Assembly (NCBI RefSeq): GCF_031010175.1
Contig: NZ_JAUAMB010000046.1
Location: forward strand, 1-33,803
Origin: Halomonas sp. SpR1
GTDB lineage: Bacteria > Pseudomonadota > Gammaproteobacteria > Pseudomonadales > Halomonadaceae
Direction: 5' to 3'
DNA length: 33,803 nt
Shown: piece by piece, positions 22,693 to 30,831 of the stretch
How positions within the stretch are numbered: the first letter of the stretch is position 1
How the letters are laid out: every line of letters starts with the position of its first letter
Notes under the pieces: model-generated
The model's database searches: none
Seen by the model: the letters and a program-made list of their open reading frames with translations, nothing else
Told to the model about the DNA's origin: nothing
Program-made: the position numbers and the translations under genes

Positions 22693-22708
22693 TTGACCGA
22701 TTGGTCAA
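22693..22708. promoter_or_regulatory. Inverted repeat between uraH and uraD
   Basis: TTGACC-GATT-GGTCAA is a perfect 6-base inverted repeat, 27 bases before uraH. It lies in the 125-base divergent promoter region and is a candidate operator for the local GntR protein. Confidence 0.45.
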
Positions 22709-22731
22709 AGAGTACCTTTGATGCTATTTAT

Positions 22732-22739
22732 TGTATACA
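22732..22739. promoter_or_regulatory. TGTATACA palindrome before uraD
   Basis: This 8-base palindrome, 53 bases before the uraD start, shares its GTATAC core with TTTTGTATACGAAAA at 23361-23375 after uraD. GntR/FCD proteins often bind such short palindromes, so it is a second operator candidate. Confidence 0.35.
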
Positions 22740-22791
22740 CCAAATCCAGCATAGTAGGCTTTAACTAGCCTTACTCTTTGGAGAAGTTTCA

Positions 22792-23331
22792 GTGCCCACA
22801 TCTAATCCGTTACTGCTTTCACCCGCGCCTAGTAAGTGCAGCCTGGAAATGCTTATCCATCACTATGGGGATGTGTATGAACATTCGCCCTGGGTGGCCG
22901 AAGCCGCCTGGCAGCAGGGCCTTACTGAGGCCCATGATACTCCGGACGCGCTGGCCGAGCTTATGGGGCTTATGCTGCAGCAGGCGAGCAGCGAACAGCA
23001 AATCAAGGTGATTCAGGCGCATCCTGACCTGGCGGGTAAAGCGGCTATGGCGGGTGAACTCACTCAAGATTCAACCAGCGAACAGGCAGGCGCCGGGCTC
23101 GACCAGTGCAGCCCCGAGGAGTTTGCGCGCTTTGAGATGCTTAATACGGCGTACAAGGAGAAATTTGGCTTTCCCTTTGTAATTGCCGTTAAAGGGCTGG
23201 ATCGGCATGCCATATTAGCCGCTTTCGAGGAGCGCCTGAACAACGACGCGGCCACCGAACGGCAAACGGCCATTGAGCAAATTATTCGCATTGCGCGCTT
23301 TCGTTTAATTGACCGGGCGACAAAATCCTAG
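22792..23331 (+). CDS. uraD: OHCU decarboxylase
   Basis: This 179-residue enzyme decarboxylates 2-oxo-4-hydroxy-4-carboxy-5-ureidoimidazoline to (S)-allantoin, the third step of urate breakdown. It shows the family segments SPWVAEAAW, HPDLAGKAAMAGELT (catalytic His region), STSEQAGAGLD and FGFPFVIAVKG. The start is GTG, 8 bases after GGAG; the codon is unusual but the ribosome site is clear. It is transcribed away from uraH. Enzymes for allantoin breakdown are not in the window. Confidence 0.95.
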   Translation: MPTSNPLLLSPAPSKCSLEMLIHHYGDVYEHSPWVAEAAWQQGLTEAHDTPDALAELMGLMLQQASSEQQIKVIQAHPDLAGKAAMAGELTQDSTSEQAGAGLDQCSPEEFARFEMLNTAYKEKFGFPFVIAVKGLDRHAILAAFEERLNNDAATERQTAIEQIIRIARFRLIDRATKS

Positions 23332-23375
23332 CTTTAAAACAACACACTATAAAACAATAATTTTGTATACGAAAA

Positions 23376-23399
23376 CGCCGCGTCCTTGAGGGCGCGGCG
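23376..23399. terminator. Terminator between uraD and the phasin gene
   Basis: CGCCGCGTCC and GGGCGCGGCG form a 10-base stem (one wobble) with a TTGA loop. A TTTT run follows on the minus strand, so it mainly serves the phasin gene, while also lying 45 bases after uraD. Confidence 0.7.
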
Positions 23400-23438
23400 C
23401 TGTTAAGCAGTATTACTTTTCGATGACGGCCTGCTCAA

Positions 23439-23795
23439 TTACTGCTTGGCAGTCTCTGCCGCTTTCTTAGTGGTTTCTTCTACTTGCTTCTGGCTATCTT
23501 CAGCAAAGCTTTTGCTGATGGAGGTGACTTTTTCCGTGTCACCTTTCACTCGCTCCATGAAATCACTCGCGGTTTTTTGCTGGCTTTCCATGGCCTTCTT
23601 GAAGCTGTCTTGATCCTTGACGTCAAGCCAGGTGCGCGCCTGCGCAATTGCCATATCCGAGTAGGCGCGAGCAGCATCCATCTGAGCGCTGAACAGTTGG
23701 TCATAATAATCAAGCGCGGTTAGCGTGTAAGAACGCATCGGTGAAACAAAAACGGACTCAAACTGTTGCTTGGTCTTATCAGTTGCTTTATTCAT
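23439..23795 (-). CDS. Phasin family protein
   Basis: This 118-residue, almost wholly helical protein is rich in Lys, Gln, Ala and Glu with no Cys or signal peptide. It matches the Phasin_2 type (SPMRSYTLTALDYYDQLF, then ...SDMAIAQARTWLDVKDQDSF, MESQQKTASDFMERVK). Phasins coat polyhydroxyalkanoate granules and control their size, in keeping with PHA storage in Halomonas relatives; no PHA synthase is in the window. The C-terminal KQVEETTKKAAETAKQ is an Ala/Lys helix. GGAGGT 7 bases before ATG implies strong translation. Confidence 0.88.
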   Translation of the reverse strand: MNKATDKTKQQFESVFVSPMRSYTLTALDYYDQLFSAQMDAARAYSDMAIAQARTWLDVKDQDSFKKAMESQQKTASDFMERVKGDTEKVTSISKSFAEDSQKQVEETTKKAAETAKQ

Positions 23796-23976
23796 CGTAA
23801 TACCTCCAAGAGTGAGCTAGCACATAAACGCGCCTTGATTAGGCGGTTCTTAGCCAGGCTTTTGCCTCTGCTGTCCTTAAAGCTAGCAGTGCTTTTTGTG
23901 CAGCGCAACATGATTTTTCATCATCCTGCGCAGCCTCACTCCCAGTCCGTTAAAAGGCTGATAACCCTTTGCTCTA

Positions 23977-24666
23977 CTAGCGGTTACCGAACAAGTGCTT
24001 ACGCGCCTGCTCATCCATTTCTACGCCCGCCGGAGGGTTAATCTCTTCGACCAATGCATAAGCTCGACGCACCGCAGGGCGTGCTTTGATCATATCGAAC
24101 CAGCGCTCCAAGTCTGGAAACTCCTCTAACGATTGACGCTGTTTTTCCCAAGGCACAATCCAGGGATAGATCGCCATATCAGCAATCGAGTAGTCATCGC
24201 CGCCTACGTAGGTGTGATGAGCCAAGCGTTGATCCAACACGCTGTAAAGCCGATTGGTTTCGCGCACGTAGCGTTCAATGGCGTACTCAATCTTTTGCGG
24301 CGCATAGTGGCAAAAGTGGTGATTCTGGCCTGCCATCGGCCCTAGCCCGCCCATTTGCCAGTGCAGCCACTGCAATACGATATAGCGTTCGCGCCCTGCT
24401 GAAGGCAAAAAGAGCCCGCTCTTATCGGCGAGATACTCCAGGATCGCGCCCGACTCAAACATCGACAGCGGCTGGCCGCCATCCTGCGGGGCGTGGTCGA
24501 CAATGGCGGGGATGCGGTTATTGGGGGCGATAGTGAGAAACTCAGGGTCAAACTGCTCGCCTCGGCCAATGTTTATCGGCTTCACTCGGTACGCCAGCTT
24601 GGCTTCTTCGAGCATAATGGAGATTTTATGGCCGTTAGGTGTTGTCCAGTAGTACAGGTCAATCAT
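23977..24666 (-). CDS. yfcG: Glutathione S-transferase, YfcG-like
   Basis: This 229-residue cytosolic protein matches E. coli YfcG: MIDLYYWTTPNGHKISIMLEE start with the TPNG motif, SPNN/APNNRIPAIVDH (cis-Pro of the thioredoxin-like domain), FESGAILEYLADKSGLF, and WQMGGLGPMAGQNHHFCHYAP in the helical domain. YfcG has glutathione-dependent disulfide reductase activity in E. coli. ATG 24666 is preferred because AAGGAG lies 6 bases upstream; the ATG two codons earlier overlaps that site. Confidence 0.88.
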   Translation of the reverse strand: MIDLYYWTTPNGHKISIMLEEAKLAYRVKPINIGRGEQFDPEFLTIAPNNRIPAIVDHAPQDGGQPLSMFESGAILEYLADKSGLFLPSAGRERYIVLQWLHWQMGGLGPMAGQNHHFCHYAPQKIEYAIERYVRETNRLYSVLDQRLAHHTYVGGDDYSIADMAIYPWIVPWEKQRQSLEEFPDLERWFDMIKARPAVRRAYALVEEINPPAGVEMDEQARKHLFGNR

Positions 24667-24730
24667 TGCCATCTCCTTTAGGAAAACGTTGATGCACTCG
24701 CGAGCCTATCAATGTTTTCTCATTACATCA

Positions 24731-24752
24731 GGCGGCACATCGTTGTGCCGCC
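24731..24752. terminator. Hairpin between the two GST genes
   Basis: GGCGGCAC-ATCGTT-GTGCCGCC has an 8-base perfect stem lying 48 bases after the second GST gene. It lacks a T-run on either strand, so it is a weak or Rho-assisted terminator at best. Confidence 0.4.
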
Positions 24753-24800
24753 ACGATGTGCTATCACCAAGTAGTACTACTAAGCACTACTACGTAAGCA

Positions 24801-25499
24801 CTATATATCGCGAACAGTCAGCGCACTGCTTGCAGCACCATTGTGGATGTTCAACATACGTTTAAACCACTCGTCTACCGGGTCGCCGGACTCGACGACT
24901 GCCTGAGTAGATACCACGTGCGCCCACATCATACTGCCAAACAGCAGGTAATCTGAGCCACTGGGAGAATCACCATCTAAAAATGTGCTTTCCCGCAGCA
25001 GGTCACGCACTGGCGCCAGCGCCTGTTTAAGCTGCTGCTTACCCTGTTCGGGTTGGTGGAACTCTTCCAGCGTGCAGCCAAACCGCGCCTCACGGGTTTC
25101 GCGGAAATAGGCGCGGTCGTCTGGGTGCACGGCCGCGAATAAATCCATGGCGATAATGCGGAATAGCGCAGGGTTCACGCTGCGTTCGACGAAGTATTTG
25201 AATAGTAATACCCGTTGATAGCTGACGCCTTCACCCAGCACAGGTGCCTCGGGATAAGCCTTATCCAGGTAGCGCAGGATCTCAAAGCTGTCGGTCACCA
25301 CCTGATCTCCGTCGCACAGCACCGGCACTTTGTCGTAGTCGGCAAACTCAAGCGCTTTCTTATCGAGGAATCGCCATGCCACGGTGGTGAATTCCAGACC
25401 TTTATGGGCAAGCGCCATACGCACACGCCAGCAGTAAGGTGAGAAGCGTAGCCGTTCATCCCGGCCGCACAGATCATAAAGAGTCATTGCCACTGTCAT
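24801..25499 (-). CDS. Glutathione S-transferase family protein
   Basis: This is a protein of about 232 residues with an N-terminal thioredoxin-like GST domain (MTLYDLCGRDERLRFSPYCWR, KALEFADYDKVPVLCDGDQVVTDSFEILRYLDKAYP, with the cis-Pro at KVPV and the ESxxI-like DSFEI) and an all-helical C-terminal domain ending AALTVRDI-like. The FSPYCWRVRMAL stretch is typical of beta-etherase-related or uncharacterised GSTs. The substrate is unknown. Start choice is uncertain: ATG 25499 sits only 2 bases after GGAGG, a GTG at 25493 is better spaced, and ATG 25487 is also possible. Confidence 0.8.
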   Translation of the reverse strand: MTVAMTLYDLCGRDERLRFSPYCWRVRMALAHKGLEFTTVAWRFLDKKALEFADYDKVPVLCDGDQVVTDSFEILRYLDKAYPEAPVLGEGVSYQRVLLFKYFVERSVNPALFRIIAMDLFAAVHPDDRAYFRETREARFGCTLEEFHQPEQGKQQLKQALAPVRDLLRESTFLDGDSPSGSDYLLFGSMMWAHVVSTQAVVESGDPVDEWFKRMLNIHNGAASSALTVRDI

Positions 25500-25520
25500 A
25501 ACCTCCGAGTGGTTGAGCAT

Positions 25521-25871
25521 AGTGAGTAAAAAATACTTCTGCCGCTAACAATGAGCGTAAGCCAGCTACGACGCAACTAGCCAGCTCTGTACTTATCCTT
25601 CCAATGGCATCTGTACTGTCTATTAGTCTAATGGCGTCGCTGGCTAGCACTTCTGTCTACCAGAATAAAAATGTTTTAAAAACAATCCACTAGAAAAGCA
25701 TAATGCGTATAAAGCGACATTCAGAGCAAGCGCCACACTGGTAAGACCAATTTTCCAATGTAGTCATATTGTTAGCCTAATCGTATCTTTCACCTACATC
25801 CGACTGGCGGCACAACTGCCAGGCGGTTATTGCGGAGCATACCAAATCAATAACAAGGGGCAGTTCCTTCC
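25521..25871. other. Intergenic promoter region of the permease
   Basis: Some 350 bases between the divergent GST and permease genes contain no credible gene. The only recognisable element is the TGGT-N3-ACCA palindrome at 25739-25749. A long leader follows it before the permease ATG. Confidence 0.6.
25739..25749. promoter_or_regulatory. GlcC-like operator upstream of the permease
   Basis: TGGTAAGACCA has the TGGT-N3-ACCA form bound by FadR/PdhR/LldR/GlcC-type regulators. It lies 123 bases before the permease start, and a sister site TGGTCTGACCA precedes glcD at 29090. Confidence 0.6.
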
Positions 25872-27563
25872 ATGAACGAAACGATACTTGCACTTCTGGC
25901 TTTTTTGCCGCTGTTGCTGGCCGGTATTTTACTCATCGGGTTTAAAATACCGGCCAAGATAGCGATGCCGATTGTCTTCCTGACCGCCGCTATTATTGGC
26001 TTAACCGCTTGGGATATGTCGTTTAGTCGCGTAGCGGCGTCGACTATTCAGGGCTTGATCCAGACCGCTGGACTATTATGGATCATCTTTGGCGCCATCC
26101 TGCTGCTTAACACCCTTAAGCACTCCGGTGGTATTACCGCTATTCGCAACGGTTTTTCAGGCATTAGCCCTGACCGTCGCGTTCAGGCGTTGATTGTTGC
26201 CTGGTTGTTTGGCTGCTTTATCGAAGGAGCGTCAGGCTTCGGTACGCCAGCCGCGGTTGCCGCACCCTTGATGGTGGCGCTTGGCTTCCCTGCGCTTGCA
26301 GCGGTGGTTGTGGGTATGATGATTCAATCAACGCCTGTCTCGTTTGGCGCAGTGGGCACGCCCATTGTGGTCGGCGTGGGCAGTGGTCTGGATCGCGCAG
26401 GTATTAGCGCCGAGCTCGACTCGGTAGGCTCTAGCTGGGATGTCTTCTTCCAGCTAGTCACCAGCGAAGTGGCGATCACTCACGGTATCGTGGGTATTTT
26501 AATGCCGCTGATTCTGGTGACTGTGATGGTGCGCTTCTTTGGTGCCAACCGCTCCTGGAAAGAGGGGCTGTCGATCACCCCCTTTGCTATCTTTACCGGT
26601 GTCTGCTTCGTAGTACCTTATATGCTGGTAGGCGTGCTGCTGGGCCCTGAGTTCCCTTCAATGATCGGTGCCATGGTGGGCTTGGCGATTGTCGTACCGG
26701 CTGCAAAACGTGGCTTCCTGCTACCTAAAGATACCTGGGACTTTCCTGAGTCCTCTTCTTGGCCAGACGAGTGGATCGGTAACCTGCAAATCAAGCTTGA
26801 AGACGTGGTGGGCAGAGCCCCGATGTCGACCTTTAAAGGCTGGGTTCCTTACGTATTGCTCGCGCTGTTCCTGGTAGCTTCACGGACTATTGAGCCCCTG
26901 CGTGTCGCGCTGACCTCGATCAATCTCAGCTGGAATAACATCCTCGGCGAAGCGGGCGTAAGCGGGGGCGTTCAGCCGCTCTATCTGCCGGGCGGCATTA
27001 TTATTGCCGTGGTCATCGTTACCTACTTCTTGCACCGCATGAACCCGCAAAAAATCAGTGCCGCGGTGTCTGAATCGACCAAAACGATCTTTGGCGCTGG
27101 CTTCGTGTTGATCTTTACCGTGCCGATGGTGCGCATCTTGATCAACTCCGGCGTTAACGGTGCGGATCTTGTCTCGATGCCGGTGATGATGGCCCAGGCC
27201 GTGGCCGATAGCGTCGGCGGCATTTATCCCTTCTTTGCCCCCGCGGTTGGGGCGATGGGCGCCTTCATTGCAGGCTCCAACACGGTATCTAACCTGATGT
27301 TGGCGGAGTTCCAGTTCAGCGTTGCTGAGACCCTGGGGCTTTCCACGGCCATGATGGTAGCGCTGCAGGCAGTCGGCGCAGCGGCAGGTAATATGATCGC
27401 CATCCATAACGTGGTTGCCGCATCCGCCACGGTTGGATTGCTGGGCCGTGAAGGTGCAACGATCCGTAAGACGATTCTACCCACCCTCTACTACCTCATC
27501 TTTACCGGTATCATCGCGCTGGTTGCGTTCTACGTGATTGGCGTTACGGATCCATTGATGTGA
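25872..27563 (+). CDS. glcA: L-lactate/glycolate permease, LldP/GlcA family
   Basis: This 563-residue inner-membrane protein has about 13 hydrophobic helices and is of the LldP family, which imports L-lactate, D-lactate and glycolate with protons. Family motifs are IEGASGFGTPAAV (residues 118-130), QSTPVSFGAVGTPI and IAGSNTVSNLML. E. coli GlcA (560) and LldP (551) have similar lengths. GlcA is preferred here because the linked enzymes are GlcDEF, the linked regulator is GlcC-like and the promoter shares its operator; lactate transport cannot be excluded. AAGGGG lies upstream of the ATG at a rather long distance. Confidence 0.88.
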   Translation: MNETILALLAFLPLLLAGILLIGFKIPAKIAMPIVFLTAAIIGLTAWDMSFSRVAASTIQGLIQTAGLLWIIFGAILLLNTLKHSGGITAIRNGFSGISPDRRVQALIVAWLFGCFIEGASGFGTPAAVAAPLMVALGFPALAAVVVGMMIQSTPVSFGAVGTPIVVGVGSGLDRAGISAELDSVGSSWDVFFQLVTSEVAITHGIVGILMPLILVTVMVRFFGANRSWKEGLSITPFAIFTGVCFVVPYMLVGVLLGPEFPSMIGAMVGLAIVVPAAKRGFLLPKDTWDFPESSSWPDEWIGNLQIKLEDVVGRAPMSTFKGWVPYVLLALFLVASRTIEPLRVALTSINLSWNNILGEAGVSGGVQPLYLPGGIIIAVVIVTYFLHRMNPQKISAAVSESTKTIFGAGFVLIFTVPMVRILINSGVNGADLVSMPVMMAQAVADSVGGIYPFFAPAVGAMGAFIAGSNTVSNLMLAEFQFSVAETLGLSTAMMVALQAVGAAAGNMIAIHNVVAASATVGLLGREGATIRKTILPTLYYLIFTGIIALVAFYVIGVTDPLM

Positions 27564-27600
27564 TGTGAAGATGTGGTCGTAAACGCTATGCTAGAAACAC

Positions 27601-27626
27601 AACCCCCAGGCCTAGGCCTGGGGGTT
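27601..27626. terminator. Bidirectional terminator after the permease gene
   Basis: AACCCCCAGGCCTAGGCCTGGGGGTT (split: AACCCCCAGGCC / GGCCTGGGGGTT) is a perfect palindrome followed by TTCTGTTT. It lies between the convergent permease and carbonic anhydrase genes and can serve both. Confidence 0.85.
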
Positions 27627-27641
27627 TTCTGTTTACCCCCC

Positions 27642-28166
27642 CTAGCCAATGCGTTTTAGCTCTTGGCTGTGGCGCTTGCCGCGCTCCACGTAGCCCTGGG
27701 CATTCTTCTTCATACCCGCCACCGCATCCTCTGAAAGCTCCCTGACGACCCTGGCAGGTGAGCCTACAATTAACGAGTTGGGCGGAAACACCGCACCCTC
27801 TTTAATAAAAGCACCAGCACCGACCAGGCTATTCTCCCCAATCACCGCGCCATTGAGCACGACGGCCTGTATACCGATTAAGCAACCATCGCCAACGGTA
27901 CAGCCATGCAGCATGGCCTGATGCCCTACCGTCACGCCTTTGCCAACTTTGAGCGGAAAACCGGGGTCAGCGTGAAGCACGGCGCCATCCTGAATATTGC
28001 TCTCTTCGCCCACTTCAAGATGATCTGTATCACCGCGCAGCACGGCCTGATACCAGACGCTTGAGCGCGCTTTTAACGTTACCTGGCCGATAACATCCGC
28101 CGTTTCCGCAACATATACGTCTTCCTGAATATCAGGCCGATGCTCGCCGTATTGGTAAATGGCCAC
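27642..28166 (-). CDS. Gamma-class carbonic anhydrase family protein
   Basis: This 174-residue left-handed beta-helix protein of the YrdA/CaiE type has hexapeptide repeats throughout. The three metal-binding histidines of gamma carbonic anhydrases are present at H65 (VLHAD), H82 and H87 (VGHQAMLHG). It is expected to bind a zinc or iron ion and may interconvert CO2 and bicarbonate, though many members have no measured activity. The start is GTG 28166, 6 bases after AGGAG. It follows glcC in the same direction, 47 bases downstream, and may be cotranscribed. Confidence 0.88.
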   Translation of the reverse strand: MAIYQYGEHRPDIQEDVYVAETADVIGQVTLKARSSVWYQAVLRGDTDHLEVGEESNIQDGAVLHADPGFPLKVGKGVTVGHQAMLHGCTVGDGCLIGIQAVVLNGAVIGENSLVGAGAFIKEGAVFPPNSLIVGSPARVVRELSEDAVAGMKKNAQGYVERGKRHSQELKRIG

Positions 28167-28213
28167 ATTAATCTCCTGGGTTGGTGTTGGTACTTACAGT
28201 ATTAATGATTGAA

Positions 28214-28993
28214 CTATCGCCACTCTTCAAGTCGCATGGAGGAACGCTCTAGCCGCTCGTGCTCCTCCTCCAAATCCCGCAGCAGCTGGGTAATACTGGT
28301 GAGGTGCTCCAGCGCCACCTGTTCGGCCTGCTCCGTCTCGCCGTTGACGACTGCCTCATGCAACTTCTCATGCTGCTGGTTGATCATCGCCCTGGGTGCT
28401 GGCAAGTGATAAAGATGTTTGACCGAGGCAAATACCGAGCTCAGCAGTAAATCGGTAAGGCTCTGCAGCGTATGCACCAACACCGGGTTGTGGGATGCCT
28501 GGGAAACCGCCAGATGAAAGGCGTGATCCAGTCTTGCCAAACGCTCCACATCAATAGTCACTGCGCTTTCCGCGTAGTCGGCCATTTCGCGATAGCGCCG
28601 AGTAATCAGCACCCGGTCGGCGGAGGTGCCACGGCTCGCAGCTAACCGGGCCGACTCCCCTTCCAGCAGGGCGCGTACCTCTAACAGATCAAACAGCGTA
28701 CGCGGATGGTCTTTAAATAGATGCATTAATGGGCTCTGGGTACCCACCGGCAAAAGCGTGGCAACCGTCGAGCCGTGCCCCTGGCGGGTATCGATAATTC
28801 CCTTGCTGCGCAAAATTCTCAGCCCCTCGCGCAGCGAAGCGCGGGAGACGCCCAGCCGATCGCATAGCCGCCGCTCAGAAGGAAGTAGCTGGCCAGGGCG
28901 AAAAACACCATCAAGGATCAGCCGCTCAAGCCGGGTGGCCACGTGTTCAGGCATTCGCTGTCCGGGTGTCAGCGCTTGATTCTCAACAGGCAT
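28214..28993 (-). CDS. glcC: GntR/FCD regulator GlcC
   Basis: This 259-residue regulator matches E. coli GlcC along its length: winged helix LERLILDGVFRPGQLLPSER...LREGLRILRSKGIIDTRQG (residues 20-75), then the FCD domain with RTLFDLLEVRALLEGESARLAA, LDHAFHLAVSQASHNPVL and SVFASVKHLYH. GlcC activates glycolate genes when glycolate is present. It is divergent from glcDEF-glcG with a 253-base gap holding a fitting operator. ATG 28993 has a weak GAGAG upstream; a GTG at 29002 is the alternative. Confidence 0.9.
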   Translation of the reverse strand: MPVENQALTPGQRMPEHVATRLERLILDGVFRPGQLLPSERRLCDRLGVSRASLREGLRILRSKGIIDTRQGHGSTVATLLPVGTQSPLMHLFKDHPRTLFDLLEVRALLEGESARLAASRGTSADRVLITRRYREMADYAESAVTIDVERLARLDHAFHLAVSQASHNPVLVHTLQSLTDLLLSSVFASVKHLYHLPAPRAMINQQHEKLHEAVVNGETEQAEQVALEHLTSITQLLRDLEEEHERLERSSMRLEEWR

Positions 28994-29089
28994 GACGGTC
29001 ACTCTCGCTATACTGTTTTACCAGCTTGCCACTACTCGCAAGAGAAGACATCTCTGTTTCGCTGGTATATGCCAGGGTCGACTAATTAC

Positions 29090-29100
29090 TGGTCTGACCA
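29090..29100. promoter_or_regulatory. GlcC-like operator upstream of glcD
   Basis: TGGTCTGACCA has the same TGGT-N3-ACCA form as the site before the permease. It lies in the glcC-glcD gap, 147 bases before glcD and 97 bases before glcC, well placed to control both. Confidence 0.6.
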
Positions 29101-29132
29101 ATGCACCACGACCTGGACAGAAGAACAAAAAA

Positions 29133-29147
29133 GGCCCAAATTGGGCC
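29133..29147 (-). terminator. Hairpin with T-run on the minus strand in the glcC-glcD gap
   Basis: GGCCC-AAATT-GGGCC is followed on the minus strand by six T. Its polarity would stop transcription heading toward glcC from the glcD side, while on the plus strand it is followed only by ATGTTTT, so it could also act as a weak leader attenuator for glcD. Confidence 0.5.
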
Positions 29148-29246
29148 ATGTTTTAAACAACGCGTTTTGAAGTATGTTGCGTGCAAAATAGGCACATAGA
29201 CCGTGTCAGCATTTACCTTTAATGATAATAAGCATGGGATGTCGTA

Positions 29247-30746
29247 ATGAATATCCTCTTTGATGAGCGCCTGGACGGCAAGCTGGTTCAGCGCGATAAA
29301 AGCGAGGTTTTAACCGATCTGCAGCAAGCCGTTCCCGACATGACGCTGCTGCATCGCGAAGAAGACCTGCGCCCCTTCGAGTGCGATGGGCTGGCGGCCT
29401 ACCGCGTATTGCCGATGCTGGTAGCGCTGCCGGAAACCTTTACCCAGGTTCAAGCGCTGCTCAAGCGCTGCCATGCGCTTAGCGTGCCAGTGGTCACCCG
29501 CGGCGCGGGCACCGGGCTTTCCGGCGGTGCGCTGCCGCTGGAACAGGGCGTGCTGCTGGTCATGTCGCGCTTCAATAAAATCCTCAAAGTCGACCCCGAT
29601 GCCCGTCTCGCGCGGGTGCAACCCGGTGTACGCAATCTGGCGATTTCCGAAGCCGCCGCCCCTTATGGGCTTTACTACGCACCGGATCCTTCGTCACAAA
29701 TTGCCTGCTCCATCGGCGGTAACGTGGCCGAGAACGCTGGCGGCGTGCACTGCTTAAAATATGGCCTAACGGTGCATAACGTAATGCGCGTTGATGTGCT
29801 CACCATTGAGGGCGAGGCAATGACGCTGGGCGCTGAATCTTTTGATGCACCTGGCTTTGACCTGCTGGCCTTGATGAATGGCTCGGAGGGGATGCTCGGC
29901 GTGGTCACCGAAATTACCGTCAAGCTGCTGCCCAAGCCGGAAACCGCCAAGGTACTGATGGCAAGCTTCGACGACATTGAGAAAGCCGGTCGCGCAGTCG
30001 GCGATATCATTGCAGCAGGGATTATTCCCGGCGGCCTGGAGATGATGGATAAACTCGCCATCAAAGCCGCCGAAGATTTCATCAAGGCAGGCTACCCAGT
30101 GGAAGCCGAAGCGATCCTGCTCTGCGAGTTGGATGGCGTTGAAGCCGACGTGGACGACGACTGCGCTACCGTGCGCCGGGTACTGGAAGCCGCCGGGGCC
30201 ACCAATATTCAGCAGGCCCGCGACGAAGCCGAGCGCGCCAAGTTCTGGGCCGGGCGTAAAAATGCTTTCCCCGCAGTGGGCCGAATGTCACCGGACTACT
30301 ACTGCATGGATGGCACTATCCCTCGCCGCGAACTCCCCCGCGTTCTTAAAGGCATTGCCGCGCTTTCCGAGGAGAGCGGCTTGGCGGTGGCGAATGTGTT
30401 CCACGCCGGCGATGGCAATATGCACCCGCTGATCCTGTTTGATGCCAATAAAGAGGGTCAGTTGGCGCTTGCCGAAGAGGTGGGCGGCAAGATTCTGGAG
30501 CTCTGCGTGGCCGCGGGCGGCTCGATCACCGGTGAGCATGGCGTTGGGCGCGAAAAGATCAACCAGATGTGCAGCCAGTTCCAGGCGGATGAAATCAGCG
30601 TTTTTCATGCTTTAAAAGCCGCCTTTGATCCACTGCGACTGCTCAATCCCGGTAAAAATATACCAACCCTGGCGCGCTGCGCCGAGTTTGGCGCGATGCA
30701 TGTGCATAACAACGAGCTACCGCACCCAGAGCTGCCGCGCTTCTAG
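29247..30746 (+). CDS. glcD: Glycolate oxidase, FAD subunit GlcD
   Basis: This 499-residue flavoprotein (same length as E. coli GlcD) oxidises glycolate to glyoxylate together with GlcE and GlcF at the membrane. The FAD-binding PCMH domain shows VVTRGAGTGLSGGALPLE (about 77-94) and DPSSQIACSIGGNVAENAGG (about 147-166); the C-terminal FAD-oxidase domain shows HAGDGNMHPLILFD and GEHGVGREK. It is the first gene of glcDEF-glcG. The ribosome site is weak (GGGATG). Confidence 0.95.
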   Translation: MNILFDERLDGKLVQRDKSEVLTDLQQAVPDMTLLHREEDLRPFECDGLAAYRVLPMLVALPETFTQVQALLKRCHALSVPVVTRGAGTGLSGGALPLEQGVLLVMSRFNKILKVDPDARLARVQPGVRNLAISEAAAPYGLYYAPDPSSQIACSIGGNVAENAGGVHCLKYGLTVHNVMRVDVLTIEGEAMTLGAESFDAPGFDLLALMNGSEGMLGVVTEITVKLLPKPETAKVLMASFDDIEKAGRAVGDIIAAGIIPGGLEMMDKLAIKAAEDFIKAGYPVEAEAILLCELDGVEADVDDDCATVRRVLEAAGATNIQQARDEAERAKFWAGRKNAFPAVGRMSPDYYCMDGTIPRRELPRVLKGIAALSEESGLAVANVFHAGDGNMHPLILFDANKEGQLALAEEVGGKILELCVAAGGSITGEHGVGREKINQMCSQFQADEISVFHALKAAFDPLRLLNPGKNIPTLARCAEFGAMHVHNNELPHPELPRF

Positions 30747-30803
30747 TTCCGAGCCAAGTTAAGTAAAAAGCCGGCCAAGATAATAATTAGCCAAAACGAA
30801 TAA

Positions 30804-30831
30804 TGGAAAAGACCAATAGTGGGAAAGACCA
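30804..30831 (+). repeat. 16-base tandem duplication at the glcE start
   Basis: TGGAAAAGACCA (30804-30815) and TGGGAAAGACCA (30820-30831) are imperfect copies 16 bases apart; the second provides the glcE ribosome site and the first base of its start codon. The first copy is preceded by A, creating an out-of-frame ATG. Confidence 0.5.

Noticed and set aside
24770..24800. AGTAGTACTACT and repeated GCACTACTACGTAAGCACTA as an attachment site
   Set aside because: A short low-complexity palindrome between two GST genes, with no integrase, tRNA or second copy nearby.
26880..27407. 175-residue minus-strand frame inside the permease gene
   Set aside because: It is His/Arg/Gly-rich, antisense to a clearly conserved membrane protein, and has no ribosome site.
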